The notes: generated from the sequence alone by a model not told the origin. DNA of 59,957 nt from Bradyrhizobium sp. CSA112 (GCF_029051645.1 NZ_JAACFS010000043.1:1-59957); one strand, 5' to 3'. Counted from the first letter of the stretch, positions 1 to 10,000 are shown. Made by a program: numbers and translations.

Positions 1-180
1 GAGGCTTCCGCCAGTTCCTCCTGCGCAGCATCGACAAGGTCAAAGCCGAATGGGCCATGATCTGCATCGCCCACAACCTCGCAAAACTCGCCGCCGCACG
101 CTGAGGAGAACCTGTCTCCCCAAAAAAAGCTTCAGAACCCGCTTCGCTTAATCCTAAGTCCATTATAGGGACAGGCTCCT
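1..180 (+). mobile_element. Right end of an IS1182-family element, transposase C-terminus
   Basis: The window opens inside a transposase reading frame (from base 3 to a TGA ending at 104) whose last residues read WAMICIAHNLAKLAAAR, the usual tail of IS1182-family DDE transposases. The end at 168-180 carries GACAGGCTCCT. The same terminal repeat closes the left-end fragment of a similar element at 54878-54888 in the opposite orientation, which identifies it as the IS inverted repeat. The element abuts the 3' end of the primase relic. The 5' part lies outside the window. Confidence 0.8.
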
Positions 181-1158
181 AGCCGGGCTTAACCAAGGCA
201 TCGTCCCCGTCAATTTCATCTTCATCGCCGAGATCGTAGAAGGCGTTCATCAATCGAACTTCCTTCGCGGCCGACAACAGCGTTGCCATGCGAACGGGCT
301 TGTTCGATTGACGGAATGAGCGCCAAACTCGCCGTTGATCTTCCGGATCGTATTTGTCGGAGGCGGCCGAGAACTCGGCCCAGGCCTTGAAGCCCTCTTT
401 GCTGCCGTTGAACTCGTGAAGCAGCGCCATGCCGACCTGCAACCAGCCGTCGCGGTCCTCGCGCCAGGTGTCGGTCGGCAAATCGGCGAGAATATCCTTT
501 GCCTCGGCGACCGAGAGGCCGAGCGCGTTGGTCCGGACGTCGGTTTCGTCCCTACTCGGTGGCTCCCAGCCGGCGACCCGGGACGCGGGAATGACGGGAC
601 CGACGCCGAGCTCGACGAGATCCACAGGCCAATTCCGCTCCCATTTGTAGCGCTTGCCGGTGTCGGATGGATCGAGGGCGGCACGACGACCTGCTTGCCG
701 GTGCCGAAGCGCTCGATCTCCCAGGCCCAATGCGCCTTCTTGTCTTTTCCGATAATTTTTTCTGTGGAGTGGCGCAGCTTTTTCGACGGGAATGGTCGAT
801 CGGTCAGGAAATACAGATGGCGGCTCTCGCCCATCGATCCCGAGATGACCGATGGCAGCGAACGCGCTTCCGGAATCAATTCGAGCAACGCGCCCCAGGC
901 CTCATCGGCTTTGTCGGGGTCGCGGATGTCGAGATCGACGCAGTGAAGGTATAAATCGTTGAAAAACGACGGCTCGCCAAGGCGAACGCCGAGATTATAG
1001 CCATCCCGGTGTGTCTTCGTGAGGGTGGCGAGTGAAGCGACGCGTTCTGTCGACCAGCTATCGTTGAAGACCTTCTCGGTTAGTCTTCGGGGTGTCGGGA
1101 AACCGGCACCCCTCTTTCTCTCTGACCACATCGGCCAATGAAACGGTCCCGACAACAA
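179..1158 (-). pseudogene. Bifunctional prim-pol / PriCT-2 primase, frameshifted
   Basis: The N-terminal frame (start 1158, or the in-frame ATG at 1131) reads as a phage/plasmid bifunctional DNA primase/polymerase: a VDLDIRDPDKADEAW metal-site-like strand near residue 74 and the KQVVVPPSIHP strand near residue 155. At about 664 the frame shifts. The continuation (DTGKRYKWERNWPVDL onward) is in another frame and ends with a PriCT-2-like region (WLQVGMALLHEF, then WRSFRQS). Intact relatives are one continuous protein, so this is a single-frameshift relic. It is divergent from the HNH and polymerase genes, as in phage or ICE replication modules. The IS1182 end touches its stop codon. Confidence 0.7.
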
Positions 1159-1711
1159 AACGAGCGAGCAGTATCGGTCGAAGTATTGCAGCGGCTATTC
1201 CGCTGTGATGCGAAGCGCGGCCTGCTGTTCTGGCGCAGGCGCGCTGTCGACCATTATCGAATTGTAGCTTGGAACAAGCGATTCGCAGGTAAGCAGGCCG
1301 GAAACGATAACGGTCTCGGTCATTTGCAGATCGCCTTCGCGATCGACGGAGTCAAATACTATTCGACCGTTCACCGCGTGATTTGGGCGCTTTCGCATGG
1401 CCACTGGCCGACCGACGACCTCGATCATCGCCACGGAGAGCGCTCCCACAACGCCATTGTCGAGTTGCGCGACTGCACACCTTCCGACCAGCGCAATCGT
1501 CGTCTCCATAAGAACAACACGAGCGGATTTAAAGGGGTTTCGTGGTTCCGAAGCTACAGAAATATCTCGTTCAAATTCAGGTCAATAAGGCCGCCGGCAA
1601 GCTCGGATATTTCGTCGACAAGATTGAAGGGGCAAAAGCCTATGACGTCGCCGCGATCAAGCATTTCGGCGAATTCGCAAAAAACAACCGACAGTTGGGT
1701 TTGCTTCCATG
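1138..1711 (+). pseudogene. HNH endonuclease with AP2-type C-terminus, frameshifted
   Basis: The reading frame from 1138 has the layout of phage/mobile HNH endonucleases: an N-terminal LFRCDAKRGLLFWRRR segment, then VHRVIWALSHGHWP, the DLDHRHGERSHN core with paired histidines, and LRDCTPSDQRNRR before an AP2-like SGFKGVSW. After about 1570 the original AP2 tail continues in another frame (KAYDVAAIKHFGEFAKNNRQ then LGLLP), so a frameshift breaks the DNA-binding domain. Its end overlaps the start of the polymerase relic. Homing-type HNH genes often sit among phage replication genes. The 5' end overlaps the primase start by about 20 bases on the other strand, so one of the two starts is probably further in. 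Confidence 0.6.
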
Positions 1712-3623
1712 AAGACGTCGCTTGCAGATGCCGCGCTGTTCGACACGGAAGTGTACATTAACTACTTTCCTGGCGGCGTTCAAATCGGTCAAGACCGGTA
1801 AAGTGCTTCGGTTGGAGAAGTCCGACCGGTGCGTCCTCGATCGCAAGAAGCTGCGCCAGGTGCTCGACGAATATTGCACCGTCGCTTCAACTCCATCCCG
1901 TTCGATATTCCGATGTCTCGGCAGCCCTCGCCGGCTTCAGCAACAAAGCGCTGAAGCAAATCGCCAATGAGATCATTCAGGAGGACGCCAAGCCCTGGGA
2001 AATCTCGCGCGCCTACGATTTTCAATTGATCGAGTGCGATCACGTCGACCTGATCGAGATCGCGCCAGGGCAGAACAGCCTCAAGATTTACAACGGCAAA
2101 ATGCACGGCAGGCGCATGCAATATCTGCCCGTGGACGAAGATGCCGTGCTGACGCACGACGAGATGGACGTCGTATCGGATTACTGTGTCAACGACCTTG
2201 CCGCCACCGGCCTGCTGATGCAGACGCTCAAGGAGCAACTGACGCTTCGCGAGCAGATGACCAAGCAGTACGGAGTGGATCTACGCTCCAAATCGGATGC
2301 GCAAATTGCCGAGGCCGTGATCAAGAAAGAGTTGAAGCGGCTAACCGGTGAAGAACCGAAGAAGCCAAAGATCACGCCAGGCAAGCACTACAAGTACAGG
2401 GTTCCCGACTTCATTCACTATCGATCGACCGAGCTCAACGCAGTTCTCGACAACGTTCGCGCCGCCGACTTCGCGATCTCGACGAGCGGCAAGGTCATTA
2501 TGCCGGACGTTCTGAAGAAGGCCAAAATTAAGATTGGCAGTTCGATCTACCGCGTGGGCATCGGCGGTTTGCACTCATCGGAGAAGACGATCGCGCATCG
2601 AGCCGACGCGCACACCAGGATCGTCGACCGCGACGTACGCGGCTATTACCCGCAAATCATCCTCAACCTCGGCCTGTATCCGCAGCATCTCGGGCCGATC
2701 TTTTTACGGGTCTTCCGATCGTCTGTTGAGCGGCGCAACAAGGCGAAGGATCGCGTCGACGAACTCAAAAAGCTGATCAAGCGGGCGAACGACGAAGCCA
2801 CACTGCTGAAGCAGGAGTTGAAGACCAACGACGACGTCTCGGGAAGTCTGAAGATCGTCAACAACGGCGCGTTCGGCAAGCTCGGCTCCAAGTGGTCGGT
2901 TCTGTTTGCGCCAGACTTGATGATCCAAGTGACGATCGGCGGCCAATTGTCGTTGCTCATGCTGATCGAGATGGTCGAGCGAGCCGGCTTCCGCGTGGTC
3001 AGCGCCAACACCGACGGCATCGTGATCATCTGCCCTACGGACGAAGAAGACGCCCTGGCGGCGGTGATCGCGAAGTGGGAGCGGCTGACCGGCTTTGAGA
3101 CTGAGGAAACAGAATACAGCGCGCTCTATTCCCGCGACGTGAACAACTACATCGCCGTCAAGCCCGACGGCTCTGTCAGGAAGAAGGGCGCATACGCTGA
3201 ACCCAGGATCGTCGCGAGCTCGTGGCCGTCGCCGCTCGACGAGGTCTGCTCTGACGCCGTGGTCGAGTATGTAACCAAGGGGTACCGATCTTCAAAACCA
3301 TTCACGCCTGTCGAGACATTCGGCGATTCGTCACCATTCGCACTGTCAAAGGCGGCGCCGTGAAAGACGGCAAGTATCTCGGCAAGGTGATCCGCTGGTA
3401 CTACTCGACGGACGCCAGCGGCTCGATCAACTACAAACTGAATGGCAACAAAGTGGCGCGCAGCGACGGTGCAAAGCCGCTCATGGAACTCCCCGACGCG
3501 CTTCCGAATGACGTCGATTACGATTGGTACATTCGAGAGGCCGAAAGCATCCTCATCGATATCGGCTACCGATCTGAACGGCCGATGCTAGATCAGCATC
3601 TCCTACTCGCCGCGGTGATATGA
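1709..3623 (+). pseudogene. Phage-type family B DNA polymerase, multiply frameshifted
   Basis: The gene probably began at the ATG at 1709 (MKTSLADAALFDTEVYINYF, an exonuclease-I-like DTE). Frameshifts follow at about 1768, 1890-1930 and 3280. The longest open part (2026-3363) carries all three polymerase motifs: motif A DVRGYYPQIIL (about 2635), motif B KIVNNGAFGKLGSKW (about 2850) and motif C with NTDGIVI (about 3010) in place of the usual DTDS. The C-terminus continues in the frame of 3360-3623 (KDGKYLGKVIRWYYST). The protein is short, like polymerases of phages and mobile elements. The last codons overlap the start of the DUF1643 gene. Inferred role: replication of the integrated element, now dead. 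Confidence 0.72.
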
Positions 3624-4129
3624 TGGAAGCAATGAAAAGCGCGATCATCTCGTCATGCGGTTTGTATCGCTACGATCTGCGCAGGGATTGGGATGCGAAC
3701 TTGCCGCCGCTTGTGCTCGGCATGCTCAACCCTTCGAAAGCCGATCACAAAATTGACGACCCGACGATTGTTCGCGGCGTCTATCGCGCGAAAACGATGA
3801 ATTGCGGATCTCTGATCGTGTGGAATCTCGGCGCAGGTCGCGCGACCGAACCGCAAGACTGGATGGCGATGCCAGACCCGATCGGTCCCGACAATGACCG
3901 GCATATTCGAGACATCCTGACCGAATGCAAGGAGCGCAACGGCATCGCCGTCGCCGGTTGGGGCGTCTACGGCGACTTCATGAACCGCGACCTGGCCGCG
4001 ATGGAAATCGCGCATACCGTCCAGCTACCAGGATCGAGAGGCCCTGTTGAGCAGATTCCGGACGATTCTGTCCTCAAAAACACCTATTATCGTGTTATTG
4101 ACAAACCAAGTGCCTCGTCAGGGCTTTGA
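3620..4129 (+). CDS. DUF1643 domain protein, C-terminus altered
   Basis: 169 residues. The N-terminal 130 residues match the DUF1643 pattern: LVLGMLNPSKADHKIDDPTI near residue 31, SLIVWNLGAGRATEP near 64, and IAVAGWGVYGD near 108. DUF1643 proteins occur in phages and next to DNA-modification genes; their function is unknown. The family C-terminus (a Leu-Thr-Lys-x-Gly-x-Pro-x-His-Pro-type tail) is absent. The sequence after residue 140 looks unrelated, so the gene is probably truncated or fused at a rearrangement. Its ATG overlaps the TGA of the polymerase relic, which suggests they were one operon. Confidence 0.6.
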   Translation: MMEAMKSAIISSCGLYRYDLRRDWDANLPPLVLGMLNPSKADHKIDDPTIVRGVYRAKTMNCGSLIVWNLGAGRATEPQDWMAMPDPIGPDNDRHIRDILTECKERNGIAVAGWGVYGDFMNRDLAAMEIAHTVQLPGSRGPVEQIPDDSVLKNTYYRVIDKPSASSGL

Positions 4130-4192
4130 GCCGTGAGTTCAGTATTCTTTAGCGCCCACTGTGTGGGGCAGTGTTGGCTTAGCGGAGTCGAT

Positions 4193-4850
4193 CATGACCC
4201 CAACCCACCGCATTATCCAGGAGTCGTCCGGAATTCGATTTTCAAGGATCGCCAGTTTTCTCTATGGATCGGCCGCGGACATCGCTTTCTTCATCACAAT
4301 TCTATCTGTTGTCTGTTTCGTAAGCGGCCAAGTCGTGCCGAAGACGATCGACACGGGCCAGCAGACATGCATCGAATCGCTTGCCGTAGAGGGGGCGGAT
4401 GGCTCCGTTTGCCATCCAACACAGCGTCAGGACGCGCAAGCGCTTCAAAGACTCCTGGACACAATAAGTGCCGAAGCGCATTGAGCGAAGTACTTATCGC
4501 TGCGAGCCTCATGCTGCTAATCTGGTAGTGGCATTCGGCAGGCCGAGGAAGCTATGGCGCGGTGACGGCTGCGACAGTCTCATTCGTCGGCTGGATATTC
4601 GTGTTCACAAGCACGTTTCTGATCGATCATTTCGAATTGTTCGGACTACATCAAGTAGCACCCGATCTCGCGAGCCGCGCAAGCCAGCGCCGCAATTCGC
4701 ACCCCGCTGCACCACAGATTTATGCGGCATCTCACATATTCGCCTTTATCGTCGCGTCTGAGCCGCGCCCGTCACGACGATCGAGAATCTGTTACTTGCA
4801 GCCGTGATGACCGCTTACATCTTTGTCGGCATCTTCTCAATCATCAAACA
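4193..4850 (+). pseudogene. Relic of a membrane S-methyltransferase (MddA / isoprenylcysteine methyltransferase-like)
   Basis: Three collinear pieces in different frames resemble methanethiol S-methyltransferase (MddA) of the isoprenylcysteine carboxyl methyltransferase superfamily. An N-terminal membrane helix ends with SGQVVPKTIDTG (about 4250-4360). A second segment reads TSTFLIDHFELFGLHQV (about 4607-4660). A third piece near 4790-4835 reads MTAYIFVGIFS. Several frameshifts separate them and the methyltransferase core is damaged, so no product is expected. MddA-type enzymes methylate methanethiol to dimethyl sulfide. The match is from memory of family motifs. Confidence 0.5.
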
Positions 4851-5790
4851 GTCTTCTGCGGCCAACGCCGTCGTCGGCGTTGGTGACAAGTATGTCCCGC
4901 GTGGGATAGAGCCTCTCGCGAAAGGCTGCGCCGCCGAGAGAACCGCCATTCCACCAAACGGTGATGTGCGCCTGCCTGGTCTCCTTGAGCTCTGCCACCG
5001 CATCACCAGCCGGTTCGCAGCACGGCGTCCGTTTGCACACATGGAAGAACGACGCGCTTGTCAACCAGGCAATCAAGGCCAGGTCCGAGAGCTGCGCGAA
5101 GGTAGCCTAGATGGGCCTTTTCGGTCGAGACGAGTACAGGATGTTCAGCTCGCTGATCACGAGCATGGGAAGGGTGTTGCAAGGACGGAAGCGAAGGCCT
5201 GGTCCCACTCGTGGAGCTCAACTTCGAGGGGCTGCCGGGTCCGAGGAGACAGCGTCAAACGCGTTCTTTTCCGAAATGATGCCGCTCGAAAACATAACTT
5301 TATCCCAGAGGATGCGTCGAGCGATCTCACGAGGGTCTGCAGGCACTTGAGCGAAGCGGCAAGACGAACAAGAAGGTTCTCAGCCGAAGCGTATGACAAC
5401 CTTGAAAGGTGCTTACTCGATCTTGAAAGGATTGGCTGAGGCGGTTCAACTAGAAGCTAGACGGCACCTATATAGGCGACTTCCTGATTAGGTCTGCTCT
5501 CAGCCTCGCGCAAACTTGCGAGAAGAAATACGATCCCCGCGCGCGATCAGATCCTGGTCAGTTCGCCGAAGTTCCGGATCACCTTCGGATCGCCGAAGTC
5601 GCCGCCGGATCTCCGGAGCGGCTAAGGGCGACGCCGCCGACATGCCTAGGCTTACGGGAGAGGACCTCCGCACGCATGACGGCGCTCTGAGAGAAGCACT
5701 CGATCGCTTCACCGGGCGCGATCCGTCGTCAGAACTGAGGCAGGCGCAGCACTGTTTGCATGAGCGGATCGTCCGTATCGAGCATTGCTC
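4851..5790. other. No convincing gene
   Basis: Open frames are present on both strands (for example 4804-5439), but none shows a recognisable domain, a good ribosome-binding site or consistent codon use. The stretch is probably decayed sequence between relics. Confidence 0.4.
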
Positions 5791-5880
5791 TCACGAACCC
5801 GAGCGAAAAGCATCCATCGCATGGGCCAATAGTATGCCGATGCTCAGAAAAATGAGTGTCCCGACAAGAGCCGAATACAT
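5791..5880 (-). CDS. Small single-span membrane protein, 29 residues
   Basis: ATG at 5880 is preceded by GGAGGTGGCAT, a strong ribosome-binding site at good spacing. The predicted peptide starts MYSALVGTLIFLSIGIL, one hydrophobic helix, and ends in the short polar tail DAFRSGS. It is unlike the debris around it in having a clean start. I recall similar short membrane proteins in Bradyrhizobium but cannot verify this. No function can be assigned. Confidence 0.4.
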   Translation of the reverse strand: MYSALVGTLIFLSIGILLAHAMDAFRSGS

Positions 5881-6415
5881 ATGCCACCTCCATCGCTCAC
5901 TTCCTTTGAACTGCGCGACCGCTTACACAGTCAAATTATTCCTTGAGCACGAAATGGGATCGCAGCCAACTGATGAGTCTGGGCCACAGCGGCTAGCTGG
6001 CAACATGTGGAACGATCAAAGGCAGAAGCTGTAAAACCCAGCTGTTCTGTTCGAACCGGCGTGATAGGCGTAGTGCGGATGACCGAAAAACGCGTGTGGC
6101 TAATGTGCAACGGATACTTGGTTTCTGCGCGGGAATGTCCAAAACGAACGCTCCGGCCCTTGAGACGCCTGTAGCATCTGCGCGCAAGAATTGGGGCGTC
6201 CGGATGACTTTTCAAGCTCGAAGGATGAGAGCTTATTGTCTCTTTGGGAGGTGTGCGCCGGCAAGTGTTGGCCGGTTGCGCGAACGCCGGACGTTGCCGC
6301 TTTGGTGGTAACAATCTGCGCACCTATGCTGAATTGCTTCGTTCGGAAATGGACCGGCGGGAGCTGAAGTACATCCCGATTAATTGGTCTGAATAGGCCG
6401 CTCCACGGCATACCG

Positions 6416-6555
6416 ATGAAAGACCTGCAGAAGCACTTGAAAAAGCTCCGCACTGATGCAGCCGAATGCAAATTGATCAGCGACCTGGCACTGACCAGGA
6501 AAAGCGAGAGCTGTTCGCAAGGCTTGCGGATCACTTGAGTGTCGTGGCGTCCTAG
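6416..6555 (+). pseudogene. Small conserved rhizobial hypothetical protein, one-base deletion
   Basis: The ATG at 6416 begins MKDLQKHLKKLRTDAAEC, a charged helical N-terminus like a small protein family common in rhizobia. After SDLA a single missing base shifts the frame. Restoring it gives TDQEKRELFARLADHLSVVAS and a stop at 6555. About 45 residues in all. Function unknown. Confidence 0.45.
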
Positions 6556-6656
6556 GTCGAGCCCGCCATATCTGCGAAAGTCTCCACCACGGAGACGGAG
6601 CTATAAACACAGTCGCTCGTGCTTAAGGAGCGGCTCTGGGTTCACGAGAGTGGGAC

Positions 6657-7392
6657 TTATGTAAAATTTGGCGAGGCGGGTAAGCTGAGCACGATTTTCC
6701 CTCTGTGGTTGCTGCGATTGTTGATTAGGGTGTCGCCGGGACGAAGCGTCGGAAGGAGGACTTTCTCGACAAGAGGCGGAAACTCTCGCGATCGTTCGGC
6801 CCCTCGAGAAACCATGGAGCCTCGATCCGGGCAGGTGCAATGCGGCCAGGAAGTCTTCCAGCGGCCGTGCGGAATCTTGCTGGGACTCCTCTCGCTACCG
6901 GGCGCCCACCCCCGCAAGGCCGCCATATCAATCCGTTCCAGATCACGTCGCTGAAGACCAAGCGCTCAGGTTCGAGGCGATCTTGAATTTGATCCACTGC
7001 GTTCGCCGTCTGGCGACGTCCGGACGGTCGCGTTCGCCAGCCACCACCTTGCTCTTTGAAGCTGAGCTTCTCGGCGTGGACGAACTCCCACTCAACGGTA
7101 ATCAGCCTTCAGCCCGCGATCAGCGAGCTCGGCGACCAAGCCGCGCAAGGTGAAGTCTCCTTGATTCGTCCTAAAACCCCGACACGATGTTCGCCGGAAA
7201 TCGCCTTCGGCCTGTGGACGCCCATCCTGCCGGGCGCCACGCTGCCGGTCTTCCGATGCCGTCGCAACCATCCTACGGCGGTGCTGACTGACCGCAACAC
7301 CGAACTGTTTAGCCGCCTCGCTCCGGGACAATCCGCCGGTAAGAACCTACAACGACCCGCTTCCGAAGATCCTCAGAGTAGGGCTTTCCCAT
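6657..7392 (-). pseudogene. IS630-family transposase relic
   Basis: The ATG at 7392 starts MGKPYSEDLRKRVV, typical of IS630-family transposases. Pieces in three frames follow in order: a helix-turn-helix region (VGWLRRHRKTGSVAPGRMG), GEHRVGVLGRIKE, then LEPERLVFSD (the first catalytic Asp region), IEAPWFLEGP, and VEKVLLPTLRPGD. Several indels destroy the frame and the last catalytic region is missing. It is a different IS630 from the intact copy at 48898-50043. Confidence 0.7.
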
Positions 7393-7858
7393 CCATGCTG
7401 GCCTTCACGCCGAGCCTCATGGTAAATCAGAATTCTCCTGATTTGGGAACCCCGAATCGATTTAAGCTAACCTCATCACGCTTTAGATTAGTCCCTCCGC
7501 GGCTTTGCTCCACGGCTTCTTCAGACCCCCTTCGCGATGGCTCGTTGCACTTCGCTAACCCTTTGCCCTCATGCGGTTGGATAGAAGACTTCCACTTTCA
7601 AGCAGCCGTTCATACTCGGCACTCCTGAGAAACCGCCCGGCAAACCGGGGGTTTCTTCCCCTTGTGTCACGGGCAGCCTTTTAGACGTCGTTCCGGGGCG
7701 CTCACGAAGCGAGCGAACCGGCAATCCAGAGATCGCGGCGAGAGGTTTCCGGGTGCGCAATCCAAATCGGCTGCTACCGACTTGCACCACTAAGACCCGC
7801 GAATCCGGTTACACCCGAGTTCGACTTGCCCTGGAATGCCGGTTAGAAATGCAGCCGC
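7393..7858. other. Non-coding stretch with a strong GC hairpin
   Basis: No gene is supported. At 7629-7654 an imperfect inverted repeat (AAACC-GCCCGG / CCGGG-GGTTT) could form a stable stem. It lies about 200 bases downstream of dctA, and no T tract follows it in the dctA direction. The wider sequence has the look of a structured or intron-like RNA, but I could not establish a group II intron. Confidence 0.3.
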
Positions 7859-9181
7859 CTACCCTGCCGTGTTCGAGGTCTCGCCGTCGTTGGGATCGAT
7901 TTTCTGGTTAAGCCGCGCATGCAGCGTGGCCTGGTCGAGTTCGCCTTCCCACCAGGCCACGAACACCGCGGCAATACCGTTGCCGATGATATTAGTAAGG
8001 GCGCGCACCTCGCTCATAAATTTGTCGATCGAGAACACGATTGCCATGCCCGGCACCAGCACTGGATTAACCACTGAAAGCGTCGCCGCGAGCGTGATGA
8101 AGCCGGCCCCGGTGATACCGCTTGCGCCTTTCGAAGTCAGCATCGCCACAACGAGAATGGTCAGCTGCTGGCCGAAGCTGAGATCGACCCCGAGCGCCTG
8201 AGCGATAAACAGCGTTGCCAAGGTCATGTAGATGTTGGTGCCATCGAGGTTGAAGGAGTAGCCGGTAGGCACCACGAGGCCGACCACCGGCTTGGAGCAG
8301 CCCAGCCGCTCGAGCTTCGTCATCAACTGCGGCAGCGCACTTTCCGAGGACGAGGTGCCGAGCACGAGCAAGAGCTCATCCTTGATATAGGCGATAAACT
8401 TGAAGATCGAAAACCCGACGAAGCGCGAGATCAGACCGAGCACGACCACCACGAACAGCGCGGCCGTAGCATAGAACAGCGCGACGAGACCGATCAGATT
8501 GCCGAGCGCCGATGGTCCGAACTTACCGATCGTGAAGGCCATGGCCCCGAACGCGCCGATCGGCGCTACCTTCATGACAATGGCGATGACGCCGAACACC
8601 GCGTGCGCCGCGTCGTCGATCATGCCACGCAACTTTGCGCCGCGCTCACCCAGCGCCATCAGCGAGAAGCCGAACAGAATCGCAAACAAGAGCACCTGCA
8701 GGATATCGCCGCGCGCCAGCGCGCCGACCACGGTGTCGGGAATGATATTGAGGATGAAATCGACGCTTTTCGAGGCTTCCGCCTGCTTCACGTAGTTGGC
8801 GACGGCTGCGGCATCGGGCTTGGCCGCAAGGCCGTGGCCGATCTGAAAAAGATTGCCCATCACCAGGCCGAGCACCAAGGCAAAGGTGGAGACGACCTCG
8901 AAATAGACAAGCGCCTTGAGGCCGACCCGGCCGACCTTTTTCGCATCCTGGATGTGCGCGATGCCCGAGACTACGGTGCAGAAGATGATCGGCGCGATCA
9001 GCATCTTGATTAGCTTAATGAAGCCGTCACCGAGCGCCTTGACCCACTCGTTGGTCGCGAGCGACGGCCACAGCCAACCGACGAGGACGCCAATCAGAAT
9101 CGCGATCAGCACCTGAACGTAGAGGATTTTGTACCAAGTTCGCGACGCCCGCGCGGACGCCGCAGTTGCGATGGTGGTCAT
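7859..9181 (-). CDS. dctA: C4-dicarboxylate transporter DctA
   Basis: 440 residues from the ATG at 9181, which has GGAAGGAGCGTC just upstream; a longer frame to 9241 lacks a comparable site. The protein is a DAACS/SLC1-type proton- or sodium-coupled symporter for succinate, malate and fumarate, the carbon supply to bacteroids. Visible family features include the N-terminal helix with LYVQVLIAILIGVLVGWL, KMLIAPIIFCTVVSGIA, the serine-rich LGTSSSESALPQL hairpin, and PTGYSFNLDGTNIYMT. Length and motifs look intact. Upstream lie an RpoN-type -24/-12 site (9357-9372) and a NifA-type TGT-N10-ACA (9286-9301). A decayed second copy of this gene and promoter is at 39087-39729. Confidence 0.93.
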   Translation of the reverse strand: MTTIATAASARASRTWYKILYVQVLIAILIGVLVGWLWPSLATNEWVKALGDGFIKLIKMLIAPIIFCTVVSGIAHIQDAKKVGRVGLKALVYFEVVSTFALVLGLVMGNLFQIGHGLAAKPDAAAVANYVKQAEASKSVDFILNIIPDTVVGALARGDILQVLLFAILFGFSLMALGERGAKLRGMIDDAAHAVFGVIAIVMKVAPIGAFGAMAFTIGKFGPSALGNLIGLVALFYATAALFVVVVLGLISRFVGFSIFKFIAYIKDELLLVLGTSSSESALPQLMTKLERLGCSKPVVGLVVPTGYSFNLDGTNIYMTLATLFIAQALGVDLSFGQQLTILVVAMLTSKGASGITGAGFITLAATLSVVNPVLVPGMAIVFSIDKFMSEVRALTNIIGNGIAAVFVAWWEGELDQATLHARLNQKIDPNDGETSNTAG

Positions 9182-9285
9182 GACGCTCCTTCCCATACGA
9201 ACTCGAACACCGAGCCGTCGCGCGTTGAGAGGCGACGGCATCAGACGAGCTTTTCATGCCAGCCGTGTCCGATTGAAGACGACGA

Positions 9286-9301
9286 TGTCGGAAACCCGAC
9301 A
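9286..9301. promoter_or_regulatory. NifA-type upstream activator site TGT-N10-ACA
   Basis: TGTCGGAAACCCGACA is an exact TGT-N10-ACA and is itself a near-perfect palindrome. The equivalent position in the second dctA copy (39648-39663) keeps the same form (TGTCGGAACTCCGACA). In that copy it sits about 80 bases upstream of the modA -24/-12 promoter. Here the mod genes are gone, so it lies in the dctA leader. Confidence 0.6.
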
Positions 9302-9356
9302 GCCTGCAGCGTGATTCCAAAGGCAGGCTGGCTGTTACGTGTGTTTTCTCTCGATA

Positions 9357-9372
9357 AGCAAGACGCGCACCA
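9357..9372 (-). promoter_or_regulatory. RpoN -24/-12 promoter candidate for dctA
   Basis: On the minus strand TGGTGCGCGTCTTGCT fits TGGYRC-N5-TTGCW. It lies about 175 bases upstream of the dctA ATG. The duplicated region has TGGTGAGCGCCTTGCT at 39714-39729, so the element is conserved between copies. Confidence 0.6.
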
Positions 9373-9427
9373 CGCGCGAAGCCACGCGGCCGTCAACCCG
9401 CCAGACGGTGAACCGACACTCTCCTGA

Positions 9428-9736
9428 CTAGCTTGGCCGAACGCCGGAACCGTTCGTGCCGCCGAAGGCAGAGGCGTTGTTCAGCGCCATGCGCACCTTG
9501 CGCTGGCGCAGCACATTGGACGTGGCGTCGAGATCGACGAGCTGCTTGCAGTCGATGTCATGCTCCGATAGCGCTTTGAGGTCGGCGCCGATCCTGACCT
9601 TCAGCTCGTAAAGCTCGGAATCGACGATCGGGCCGATGGCGGTGCGGCCTTCGCGCATCTCTTTCCAGATGGAGGCGGCGCAGGTGTCTAGGCCGCACAG
9701 CCCGCCCATTCCGGTAATGACGACGCTCCTCTCCAT
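9428..9736 (-). pseudogene. nodE: NodE beta-ketoacyl synthase, internal deletion
   Basis: The frame starts one base after the nodF stop. It opens with MERSVVITGMGGLCGLDTCA and SIWKEMREG, closely like rhizobial NodE, and continues to about residue 70. It then jumps to the extreme C-terminal NodE motif ALNNASAFGGTN before stopping at 102 residues. NodE is normally about 400 residues, so roughly 300 residues including the active-site Cys and both His are missing. NodE with NodF builds polyunsaturated acyl chains of Nod factors. This copy cannot catalyse condensation. Confidence 0.8.
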
Positions 9737-10000
9737 TCAGGCCTTCTTAGCGAGGAAGCCGTGGACAGCTTCAACCGTGTCGCCGATATGCTTGAGGTTC
9801 GACCAGGCATCATCCGTGTTCATCTCGATCTGCATGCCGTTGGACTGTTCCAGGTCGTAGATGAGGTCCGTCAACTCCGGCGACTGGATGCCACGCAAGG
9901 TAAGTTCCGTGGCGACCGTTGTCTCGCCGCCGCCCGCGGGTATTCCTTGGTTTTGGCGATGTTCCTTCGCGAGTTTGATCTGCCATCCTGTGGCTTCCAT
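9737..10000 (-). CDS. nodF: NodF acyl carrier protein, N-terminus altered
   Basis: 87 residues. The C-terminal part LIYDLEQSNGMQIEMNTDDA followed by WSNLKHIGD matches NodF, the specialised acyl carrier protein for Nod-factor fatty acids. The phosphopantetheine Ser is kept but its context is RGIQSPEL instead of the usual (D)SL. The ancestral start is probably the ATG near 9985 (MADQ...), which is now out of frame because of an extra A. The current frame uses an upstream ATG at 10000 and gives an odd N-terminus, MEATGWQIK. It lies about 110 bases downstream of a nod box and is coupled to the broken nodE. It may be a pseudogene in practice. Confidence 0.75.
   Translation of the reverse strand: MEATGWQIKLAKEHRQNQGIPAGGGETTVATELTLRGIQSPELTDLIYDLEQSNGMQIEMNTDDAWSNLKHIGDTVEAVHGFLAKKA

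Noticed and set aside
7393..7800. Possible group II intron 5' region
   Set aside because: Structured look and a strong hairpin, but no reverse transcriptase frame or recognisable domain V could be found.
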